Shown here in pieces: positions 43,544 through 51,203 of a DNA stretch of 64,000 nt. The stretch's first letter is position 1. Each line of letters opens with the position of its first letter. The stretch covers positions 1-64,000 of the forward strand of contig NZ_AP031497.1 of NCBI RefSeq assembly GCF_042853465.1, read 5' to 3'. The position numbers and the translations under genes were made by a program. The notes under the pieces were generated by a model, which saw only the letters and a list, made by a program, of their open reading frames with translations, ran no database searches and was not told the origin of the DNA. Source of the DNA: Simiduia litorea. Lineage in GTDB: Bacteria; Pseudomonadota; Gammaproteobacteria; Pseudomonadales; Cellvibrionaceae.

Positions 43544-44307
43544 TCGTGGACTTCCTCATTTTCATCTCGGCTGGTGAGAATTTTGTGATTGTTGTATTCC
43601 AACCGCGCGCTAAAGCGACGGCTTAGGTAGACGTTTAGGCCGGCAGCAATTAACAAGCTAGCGTCGGTGGTGTCGAGTGGTTGATCGAGCGCCGAGCGCT
43701 TTTTCGATTGAATCATGCCTGCGCCTAATTCAAAGAAAGGCGAAAAGCGGAGGTGTGGCCAAGGTTGATGCTGCAGGCGTAAATAGCCGAGTTTGGTATC
43801 CGCAATGCGGCTGGTGGCCTGAGACAAACTAAAGCCAGCCATCAAGTTGGGTGCGAAGCGATAACCGGAATAAAAGGTTAGCGAATCGATGCCGCCGAAA
43901 TCGCCAAGCATCACAGCTAACTCGAACTCTCGGTCAATATACTGTTGCTCGCCGGTGGCCATAAGCGTTACTGGCTGCTGATCTGGGCCTAAGGTTAGGG
44001 CCAATTGCTCGCGCTTAACCCAACCCACTTGGCCGCGCTTGGCTTCGAACTTAATCCAATCGGTGCGCTTCTTTAATAAGGTGACGACTTCGCCCTTCTC
44101 CACCACATGGAAAATGGGAAAGCCGCGGCCGGGGCCGGTGCGCATCTCGAGGTAGGCGTCGTTGACCGTGACCACTAAGGGGGCATCGTCGTCGAGAAAT
44201 GAAAACCAACCGCTATCGGACTCCTCGGCTTGGGCCGTTGAGAGGCCAAGGGAAAGCGAAGCCAACAACAGGCCGGAAAGGATGTTTCGGGTCAGGCTAT
44301 GCCACAT
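43513..44307 (-). CDS. SH3-domain plus beta-barrel envelope protein
   Basis: The protein (264 aa from ATG 44307) has a signal peptide (ending STAQA), a bacterial SH3-type domain at about residues 40-105 (VNDAYLEMRTGPGRGFPIFHVVEKGEV, then GWVKREQL), and a C-terminal outer-membrane barrel ending WKLGFNVFF. SH3b domains bind peptidoglycan or peptides, so the protein could link the outer membrane to the wall. An upstream GTG at 44319 is an alternative start. It lies between the HzsA-like gene and the second barrel gene; a GC-rich hairpin separates it from the former. Confidence 0.82.
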   Translation of the reverse strand: MWHSLTRNILSGLLLASLSLGLSTAQAEESDSGWFSFLDDDAPLVVTVNDAYLEMRTGPGRGFPIFHVVEKGEVVTLLKKRTDWIKFEAKRGQVGWVKREQLALTLGPDQQPVTLMATGEQQYIDREFELAVMLGDFGGIDSLTFYSGYRFAPNLMAGFSLSQATSRIADTKLGYLRLQHQPWPHLRFSPFFELGAGMIQSKKRSALDQPLDTTDASLLIAAGLNVYLSRRFSARLEYNNHKILTSRDENEEVHEWKLGFNVFF

Positions 44308-44337
44308 TAACTCAAGCACCAGCTAATTATTTTTTTA

Positions 44338-44358
44338 CGCCGGGCTCGGGGCCCGGCG
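44338..44358 (-). other. GC-rich intercistronic hairpin
   Basis: CGCCGGGC, loop, GCCCGGCG makes a very stable 8-base stem between the HzsA-like gene and the SH3-barrel gene. On the transcribed minus strand it is followed by A residues rather than U, so it is not a typical terminator. It may act as an RNA stabiliser or processing site that sets different levels of the two genes. Confidence 0.6.
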
Positions 44359-44374
44359 CGCGTGAAAGTGTCGG

Positions 44375-47056
44375 TTAGTTTACAGGCACAGCAAACGGAT
44401 TGTTATAGTACTGAGCACCTAGATCTATCCATTCTGCAATTAGCTTCAATTCGGCATCGGTTAAAAAGCCTCGGTGATCGACGGTTGCACCAGCATTGGC
44501 GAAGACGTTAAAGAAGCGGTTGCTGTTGCCGGCGCCATTGGTGCTCATGGAGGCTTGTACCGGCACAGTGACCGGTGGCACGGGAATTGGGTCGCCGTTG
44601 CCATCGAGAATCAGGTTGCCATCGGCATCGCGCTGGTACACGGGGTTACCGTTTGCATCGACAACTTCGACTAGACGATCCACCAGTGCGCCGTTGACTA
44701 TTTCCTGCTCGACATCGTTAAACAGTAGCTCCCGATAACCGACGAAATGGGCTTGTTGCTGAGGGTCAGGTTCGGCGCGCAGGTCGAGCTGCGCGGCTGG
44801 CACCATAGCGGCGGCCATGGCGTCCACATTGGTGTGGCAGCTGGTGCACTGGTTATCGACGGTCGGTGCCATTGGGTCATCGGGGCGACTCAGATCCCAC
44901 AGGGGTTGAATGTGGTCCACATAATGGATGGTCACGCGACACTGAGCGCCCCAAGGCGAGGCGCCGATGCCACAGCCAGGGCTTGTGGGATTAACTGTTA
45001 GTAGGTCGGCGTAGCGATAGGCAAAACTCGGTTGTTTGGCCTGCACAGCAGGATCTGTCCAATCGTCGTCGTATACCAGATCAACGGAGGGTATACGCAT
45101 GCCTCTCAGTCTGGCGTAGGCCTCTGCCATGGTTTCGCCCATTTGCACCAGCGAGAGTGTTGTGGGGTCGGTATTGGGGAAGGGCGCATCGGAGGTAGGC
45201 GCGCCTGGGTTTGCCGAGGGTGCTTCCGCCGCGATACGGCCGTGGGGCATTTCACTGGCGCGCGTGTGGCAGCCATTGCAGTTGCGCTGTTCGCCGGGCC
45301 GCAGCTGTAGCCAGTTGTTGTGGCGCGGGAAGATGCGCTTGCCTTGGGCGTTAATGATGTCAAAGGTAAAAGCAACATCGGCGGGTACCTGCGCCATTAC
45401 CGAGCCGTCGGGTTCGATGGGCACATAGCCGAGTATCTCGCGCATGCCGTTTGCCGCCGAGCGACCAAAAGCGGTGTTAGGGAAGTCCAGAACCTCGTCG
45501 CTGGGGATGGAAACAGCTTTTACCAAGCGTAAAAATCGTGCTGGTGGTGGTGTAGTCGCCCAGTTGGCCGGGTTTCTGACACCCTCAATACCAATACTGT
45601 CTGTGCCATCGAAGTCGTACACGGACTTAATGTGCAGGCTGCCCAAGCCTTGGTCGGCTAGGGTGGCATCGAAATCCACATTTGCCACCGGCGGTGGAAT
45701 CAAGTTGTCGGCGGTGCGTGGGATCAGCAATAAAGGCTCAACCAACATGCGGCCTTCAATGGGCAGCAGCACCGGCTGTTGGGTTCTCTGCGCGGCGTTG
45801 TAGATATAAATGCCATAGAGTGGATCCGCTGCAACGATGGTGGGGTCGGCTAAGAACTCTTCGGTGCAGGAGGCCGGTAAATTATTGGTGGGGTTAATCA
45901 CCCGGCAGCGGCTCCAGCTTACAATCATGCGTCCGGTGCCATCGAATAACGGGCTGGACGAGTGAAAAATACCGTTGGCCGACAAGCTGTCGTCGGTGTT
46001 TATTGGCAGTACGGATACGCTTACTTGGCCGGTGCTGCCTGCGACGTTGTAGACAGGTGTTGTTGCCGATATGTAATTTTCGTGGTCAATCGCCACCATA
46101 TCGCCGCCATATTCAGTACTCTCGCGGTTCCGTAAAATGCCGAAAATGCGTCCATCGGGTAGTTGCTGTGGTCGAACGAAGAAGGCTTGCGAATCGTCGG
46201 TGCCGGTGTTTTGGCTGTGATATCCATACTCTAAGGTTTGGTGCATGCCGTAAGGGTCAACAGCATAAAAGCTGAGTTGGTTATTGCCGGTCATGCGATC
46301 CCAGCGGCTATAAAAAATACGGCCGTCGGGCAGGAGTGTTGGTTGGAAGTCGTGGGATTGGTTGTAGGTTAACTGTTCGATGTTGGTGCCGTCGTTGTCC
46401 ATAACGTGAATGACAAAAGACTCTTCGTTGCGACTGTCATCGAGCGCCGAGAACTGTGGCTTATTGTCATCGAGTAACACCGCCCGAGACCGCGTTTGGC
46501 GGGAAGAGGCGAAGACTATTCGACGCTCAACACCGGGCAAATAGTGGGGCGACACGTCGTGGCCGACCTCCGCTTGAATGTCGTCATTGATCACGCGGCG
46601 CAAGGTGGCCGACGGAATGTCGTACTCCCAGATATTCCACTTGGGTTGATCTTCCTCGTCGGCATCCTCTATCTCTGGCGCGCGCATGGCGAAGAGTAAG
46701 CGCTCACCATCATAGGAGGCGGTCACATCTTTAACGTCGTAAAGCTCACCTTCGGGCCATGCCTGGGAGGTGATATCCACTTGTGCCGCGGTGCTGGCAG
46801 CGCGATCTTTAAGGTAGAGCACGGCGCCGGGCATAAAGGTTTGCGGCATGAGTACGTCGTCGCTGATGCGTGCGCCATCTTCATCCACCGGTATGGGTCG
46901 GTTGATATAGGCCATGGGAATGTCGAGCACCACAGGGTCCGGCTCTAGGTCGTCTACGACGCCTGTTTCGACTTTGCTTTCGCAGCCCCAGAGCAGCGCC
47001 AAGGTCGATGCGACGAGGATGAGCGAAGAAGGTGCTTTGTTGGTACTCTTGTACAT
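44375..47056 (-). CDS. HzsA-related di-heme lipoprotein
   Basis: The 893-aa protein is a predicted lipoprotein (lipobox LWGC, cysteine 25). Residues about 90-400 look like a WD40/TolB-type beta-propeller with repeated blades (SPHYLPGVERRIVFASSRQ, QPTLLPDGRIFYSRWDR, RPQQLPDGRIFGILRNRES). Two cytochrome c motifs follow: CNGCH at 593-597 and CTSCH at 737-741, in a sequence like the hydrazine synthase alpha subunit (HzsA) relatives widespread in non-anammox bacteria. The N-terminal part of HzsA itself is not implied; hydrazine chemistry should not be assumed. It begins the minus-strand operon without an evident ribosome binding site. Confidence 0.83.
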   Translation of the reverse strand: MYKSTNKAPSSLILVASTLALLWGCESKVETGVVDDLEPDPVVLDIPMAYINRPIPVDEDGARISDDVLMPQTFMPGAVLYLKDRAASTAAQVDITSQAWPEGELYDVKDVTASYDGERLLFAMRAPEIEDADEEDQPKWNIWEYDIPSATLRRVINDDIQAEVGHDVSPHYLPGVERRIVFASSRQTRSRAVLLDDNKPQFSALDDSRNEESFVIHVMDNDGTNIEQLTYNQSHDFQPTLLPDGRIFYSRWDRMTGNNQLSFYAVDPYGMHQTLEYGYHSQNTGTDDSQAFFVRPQQLPDGRIFGILRNRESTEYGGDMVAIDHENYISATTPVYNVAGSTGQVSVSVLPINTDDSLSANGIFHSSSPLFDGTGRMIVSWSRCRVINPTNNLPASCTEEFLADPTIVAADPLYGIYIYNAAQRTQQPVLLPIEGRMLVEPLLLIPRTADNLIPPPVANVDFDATLADQGLGSLHIKSVYDFDGTDSIGIEGVRNPANWATTPPPARFLRLVKAVSIPSDEVLDFPNTAFGRSAANGMREILGYVPIEPDGSVMAQVPADVAFTFDIINAQGKRIFPRHNNWLQLRPGEQRNCNGCHTRASEMPHGRIAAEAPSANPGAPTSDAPFPNTDPTTLSLVQMGETMAEAYARLRGMRIPSVDLVYDDDWTDPAVQAKQPSFAYRYADLLTVNPTSPGCGIGASPWGAQCRVTIHYVDHIQPLWDLSRPDDPMAPTVDNQCTSCHTNVDAMAAAMVPAAQLDLRAEPDPQQQAHFVGYRELLFNDVEQEIVNGALVDRLVEVVDANGNPVYQRDADGNLILDGNGDPIPVPPVTVPVQASMSTNGAGNSNRFFNVFANAGATVDHRGFLTDAELKLIAEWIDLGAQYYNNPFAVPVN

Positions 47057-47442
47057 AGTGGGGCTGTGGCTCGCTGTGTTATTGGCTTAACTCAAAGGGC
47101 GTTTCTTTGCCATTGCAGAGGTGCTGCAGTGTGCGTTGTTACCGAAAACTGTCAATTATTTTGTCGCTAGTGACGGAAAACCTAAAAGCCCTAGGTGTGA
47201 TCTTGTGCACAAAACAAACAATTTCTTGATAACGGCTAAAAAATTGTTCGTCTGATATTGGTACAGTGTTCCAGTTGTCATTAATTAAGATAGCTTTGTG
47301 CGTCAATTATTAGAACCCCGTCACAACTTGGAAGTGGCTACTGACCAGCGGTAGTTACCGACCCACCAACCGCGATCCGCTGTTCAGAATTCAGGCATAG
47401 AATAGAATCTAGCCAGCACATAGAGCCAGCAAAGAGAATTTC
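47057..47442. other. Divergent intergenic region of the redox island
   Basis: These 386 bases separate the two divergent operons and should hold both promoters and any shared regulator site. It is AT-rich near 47160-47320. TAGAAT hexamers at about 47400 could be -10 elements for the rightward operon, but no -35 fits well. I see no convincing small gene or structured RNA. Confidence 0.4.
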
Positions 47443-48663
47443 ATGAGAAGCTTAAATTCATTTACCCGTGTACTTGGTTGCGCCCTGTCCACAGCTTTGA
47501 TGGTATCGGTGGCTCACGCCGGTCCCCGGGAAGAAGCTAAACGCATTCACGATCGCATCGCCGGTGTACCACCGACCGAGGCCGTGCTGCTGGATATGGC
47601 AACCGATATTGAGAACAATAATCCTACCGCTGCTGCCTACACCGCGATGGATAATGAAGCTTTCTATAGCGTAACCCTTAAAAATCTCTACATGCCGGCG
47701 ACTAACCGCGATGGCGATGTGTTTCGAGAGTTTAATGACTATGTCGCCACCATTATCGGCATCGTGCGCGATGGCAGCGACTTCCGCTCTATTCTCTACG
47801 ACAACGTGATTTATGTCGGCGCTTCGAGTGGCCTGCCGGCTTACTCCAATAGCAACAATAACCATTATGTTTCACTCTATGCCAGCGGCGCCGATTTGAG
47901 TGACGACACGGTATTGGTGCGCAGAACCCAGACCGCGGTGACGGGTTTAGAAGCAAATGCGACGGCCGGTTTGATGACCACCCGTGCGGCGGCAAAGTCT
48001 TTCTTTATTGCCGGTACTAACCGGGCGATGTTTCGCTTCACCTTACTGAACCACCTCTGTATGGATTTGGAGCAGGTGCACGATATAACCCGCGTGCCAG
48101 ATCGCATTCGTCAAGACGTGAGCCGCAGCCCTGGTGGTGACAGCCGGGTGTTCAATAACAACTGCATTGGTTGTCACAACGGTATGGACCCCATGGCCCA
48201 AGCATTCGCGTTTTATAACTTTGAATACGACGCTGAAACCGACTTAACCGGGGAAAACGGCCGCCTAGTTTACAACAGTGACGGCATGGTTGACCCTGAA
48301 ACCGGCACCCGTGTTCAAGAAAAATACCACATAAATAGCACCACCTTCCCCTACGGTTTTGTCACCCCAGACGACAAGTGGGATAACTACTGGCGCGCTG
48401 GTCAAAACAAGGCCCTGGGTTGGGATGAAAACCTAAGTGGCGGCGGCAATGGCGCAAAAACTATGGGTATGGAGTTATCGCATTCCGACGCCTTTGCCCA
48501 ATGCCAAGTTAAAAAGGTGTTCCGCACGGTTTGTTTAAAAGAGCCGGGCGACCAAGCTGACCGCGACGCGGTAAATGCCATGGTTACTAGCTTCAAAAAC
48601 AATGATTACCAGCTTAAGCAAGTATTTGCTGAATCTGCAGCTTACTGTTTAGTCACACCATAA
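47443..48663 (+). CDS. Secreted mono-heme protein (planctomycete-type cytochrome-like)
   Basis: The 406-aa protein has a signal peptide ending SVAHA. It begins with REEAKRIHDRIAGVPPTEAVLLDMATDI, like the start of the DUF1549/DUF1592 type proteins associated with planctomycete cytochromes. One heme motif, CIGCH at residues 241-245, sits in the setting CIGCHNGMDPMAQAFAFYNF, where the MDP-AxAF-NF pattern is typical of DUF1588 and related cytochrome domains. The C-terminal CQVKKVFRTVCLKEPGD has two further cysteines. It heads the rightward operon and precedes the LamG lipoprotein by 14 bases. Exact family membership is an inference. Confidence 0.75.
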   Translation: MRSLNSFTRVLGCALSTALMVSVAHAGPREEAKRIHDRIAGVPPTEAVLLDMATDIENNNPTAAAYTAMDNEAFYSVTLKNLYMPATNRDGDVFREFNDYVATIIGIVRDGSDFRSILYDNVIYVGASSGLPAYSNSNNNHYVSLYASGADLSDDTVLVRRTQTAVTGLEANATAGLMTTRAAAKSFFIAGTNRAMFRFTLLNHLCMDLEQVHDITRVPDRIRQDVSRSPGGDSRVFNNNCIGCHNGMDPMAQAFAFYNFEYDAETDLTGENGRLVYNSDGMVDPETGTRVQEKYHINSTTFPYGFVTPDDKWDNYWRAGQNKALGWDENLSGGGNGAKTMGMELSHSDAFAQCQVKKVFRTVCLKEPGDQADRDAVNAMVTSFKNNDYQLKQVFAESAAYCLVTP

Positions 48664-48677
48664 GGGGCGCTCAGACT

Positions 48678-51185
48678 ATGTTAACGATGACCAATATTGG
48701 CCGCGCCCTTTTGCCTCTCGGCCTCGCTGTCTTAACAGCGTGTGGCGGAGGCTCAGGTGCTGAAACAACGCAGAACAATAACCCTAACGCCGGCGGCGGT
48801 AACACGGGATTTGTCTATACCGGCCCAGCGCCATCTACCGATGATGTGCAGAGCTTTAAGATTAATGTGTGGGACAACCTCGTTGCCGACGATCGCTGCG
48901 GTGCCTGTCACGTCGATGGCGGCCAAAGCCCGATGTTCGTGCGTCGCGACGATGTCAACTTGGCCTATACCTCGGCCAATACCGTGGTGGATTTATCCAA
49001 CCCAGCCGCGTCGCGCTTAGTCACCAAAGTCGGTGGCGGTCACAACTGCTGGAAAACCGAGGCCAGTGCCTGCGCCGATGAACTCACCGTGCTGATTACC
49101 CGGTGGGCGCAAGCCTCGGGCAGTGTGTCTAACACGGTTATTTTAACGGCGCCGGAACCCCTTAAAGATGTGGGTGCGAGCAAGAGCTTTCCAGCCACGC
49201 CGGTTGGTTTTGAGCCAGTACACGACTTGCTCGAGCAATATTGCAGTAACTGTCACTCGAGTGAATCGGCCAACAAGCAACAGCCCTTCCTTGGCGAATC
49301 GGAAATCCAGGTTTCTTACGATGCCGCGCGTTCGCGTATTAACTTAGATACGCCAGCAAATTCGCGCTTGGTAGTGCGGTTGCGCAGTGAATTCCACAAC
49401 TGCTGGGATAACAACTGTGCGGCGGCCTCGAATGAAATGGAAGCGGCTATTCGCGCCTTTGCCGATAGTATTGATCCGATTGAAGTCGACCCAGCTCTGG
49501 TGGTTTCTAAGGCTATGAACTTGGCCGAAGATGGCATTATCGCCTCCTCGGGCGGTCGCGTAGAAACCAACTTGATTGCGCTTTACCAGTTCAAGACCGG
49601 TAGTGGCACAGTGGCCTTCGATACGTCGGGTATTCAACCGGCCATGGATTTAACCCTGTCGACAAATACCTCTTGGCTAGGCGCATGGGGTGTGAAATTC
49701 AACGGCGGCAATGCCCGCGCGTCAACTGCCAATAGCCGCAAGCTGTATGACTTGCTCACGGCCACAGGCGAGTATTCCATTGAAGCTTGGGTTATTCCTG
49801 AAAACGTGACCCAAGATGGCCCGGCACGCATCATTACCTACTCCGGTGGTGTTGATAGCCGCAACTTCATGCTTGGCCAAACCCTATACAACTACGATTT
49901 TGCCAACCGCAACAGTATTGGTAACGACGCTAACGGCATGCCGCTGGTGTCTACGCCCAATGCCGATGAAGTGCTGCAAGCAACTCTGCAACACGTGGTA
50001 TTAACCTACAGCCCAGTGACCGGTCGCGCCATCTATGTAAACGGCGAGCTGGTTAGCGGCGCAGACCCCATTGCCGGTGGCACCTTGGCAAATTGGGATA
50101 GCAGTTTTGCCTTTGCGCTCGGCTCTGAGGTTGGCAGTTCTAACCCATGGCTAGGTTCTATCCGCTTGTTAGCGGTACACAATCGTGCTTTGGCTCAAGC
50201 AGATATTCAAACTAACTACGATGCCGGCGTGGGCGAGAAGTTCTTCCTGTTGTTCAGCGTGTCGCACCTGATCGATATGCCTGATGCCTATGTGGTGTTC
50301 GAAGTGCAACAGTTTGATGACTTTGGCTACCTATTTAACTCACCGTTCTTCATCAGCTTAGATGGCACCGCCACGCCAGCGTCGGATATCCTGCTCAAGG
50401 GTATGCGCATAGGTGTAAATGGTCAGGAAGCTACGGTCGGTCAGGCCTACGGTAAATTGGATGTGGTGATTAGCGCGGCTAACTACCTGCCAGCAGGCTT
50501 ACCGCTATCGCCTCTTGGTACTGTGATTCCGCTGGATAAGGGACCCACATCCGATGTGTTCTTCTTAACCTTCGATCAACTCGGCAGCAACCAGTTTGCC
50601 CGTGTTGAAGCCGATCCGCAGCCTGCAGGTACGCCGGTAGATTTACCGCTGCAGTCGAAGATTGCGCTGCGTCACTACGAAGAAATCAATCGTTCGTTAA
50701 GTGAGTTAACTGGCGTGCCGCAAACTAACGGCAATGTGGTGACTACCTTTAATGCCGTGCGTCAGCAGATGCCAACGGCGGAAAATGTGGAGGGCTTCCT
50801 AGCTGCCCATCAAATGGGTATTACTCAATTGGCGGTGAAATATTGCAGCGAGCTAGTGGATGACAGCGCACGTCGAGCTGCTTACTTCCCAAGCTTCAAT
50901 TTCGGCCAAACGGTGACCGCATTGAACGGCAATACCAGCCAGCAAGCGGCCATTATTGACCCGTTGGTGAGCCGTTTACTCGCACATTCATTTGCCAATG
51001 TGCCTGCCGGTGGTAATAGCATTATGACTGACCAGCCAAATACCGATGAAATCAAGACTGAGCTTCAATCCTTGATTAATAACATGTCGGCGTCTTGCTC
51101 AGCAGATTGCAATACCAAAACCTTGAACACCGTTAAAGCCGCCTGTGCTGCCGCTACTGGCAGTGCTTTGATGCTTCTGCAATAA
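48678..51185 (+). CDS. LamG lipoprotein with two tandem heme modules
   Basis: The 835-aa protein is a predicted lipoprotein (lipobox LTAC, cysteine 22). Two repeated modules follow, each with a cytochrome c motif and a later HNCW motif: CGACH at residues 74-78 then GGHNCWKTEASAC, and CSNCH at 189-193 then EFHNCWDNNC. A LamG/concanavalin-like domain occupies about residues 295-520 (GEYSIEAWVIPENV, HVVLTYSPVTGRAIYVNGE, GSIRLLAVHNRAL). The C-terminal region has a YEEINRSLSELTGVP start resembling the first operon gene. It may bind a polysaccharide or other ligand at the cell surface while holding heme; this is inference. Confidence 0.82.
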   Translation: MLTMTNIGRALLPLGLAVLTACGGGSGAETTQNNNPNAGGGNTGFVYTGPAPSTDDVQSFKINVWDNLVADDRCGACHVDGGQSPMFVRRDDVNLAYTSANTVVDLSNPAASRLVTKVGGGHNCWKTEASACADELTVLITRWAQASGSVSNTVILTAPEPLKDVGASKSFPATPVGFEPVHDLLEQYCSNCHSSESANKQQPFLGESEIQVSYDAARSRINLDTPANSRLVVRLRSEFHNCWDNNCAAASNEMEAAIRAFADSIDPIEVDPALVVSKAMNLAEDGIIASSGGRVETNLIALYQFKTGSGTVAFDTSGIQPAMDLTLSTNTSWLGAWGVKFNGGNARASTANSRKLYDLLTATGEYSIEAWVIPENVTQDGPARIITYSGGVDSRNFMLGQTLYNYDFANRNSIGNDANGMPLVSTPNADEVLQATLQHVVLTYSPVTGRAIYVNGELVSGADPIAGGTLANWDSSFAFALGSEVGSSNPWLGSIRLLAVHNRALAQADIQTNYDAGVGEKFFLLFSVSHLIDMPDAYVVFEVQQFDDFGYLFNSPFFISLDGTATPASDILLKGMRIGVNGQEATVGQAYGKLDVVISAANYLPAGLPLSPLGTVIPLDKGPTSDVFFLTFDQLGSNQFARVEADPQPAGTPVDLPLQSKIALRHYEEINRSLSELTGVPQTNGNVVTTFNAVRQQMPTAENVEGFLAAHQMGITQLAVKYCSELVDDSARRAAYFPSFNFGQTVTALNGNTSQQAAIIDPLVSRLLAHSFANVPAGGNSIMTDQPNTDEIKTELQSLINNMSASCSADCNTKTLNTVKAACAAATGSALMLLQ
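48885..49463 (+). repeat. Tandem duplicated CxxCH-HNCW coding module
   Basis: Two segments of about 75 codons (about 48885-49115 and 49230-49463) share CxxCH, then D/NxPAxSRLVxK/R near the middle, HNCW about 55 residues later and a trailing cysteine before an amphipathic helix (ELTVLITRWA, EMEAAIRAFA). The nucleotide identity is low, so the duplication is old. Each module likely binds one c-type heme. Confidence 0.75.
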
Positions 51186-51203
51186 GGGGGCTAGGAAAAT
51201 ATT

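Noticed and set aside
44338..44358. Rho-independent terminator after the HzsA-like gene
   Set aside because: The stem is followed by A, not U, on the transcribed strand; listed as a hairpin instead.
44375..47056. Hydrazine synthase (anammox) pathway
   Set aside because: Only a general HzsA-like layout is present; no hzsB or hzsC partner genes are seen and the genome context is a heterotrophic gammaproteobacterium.
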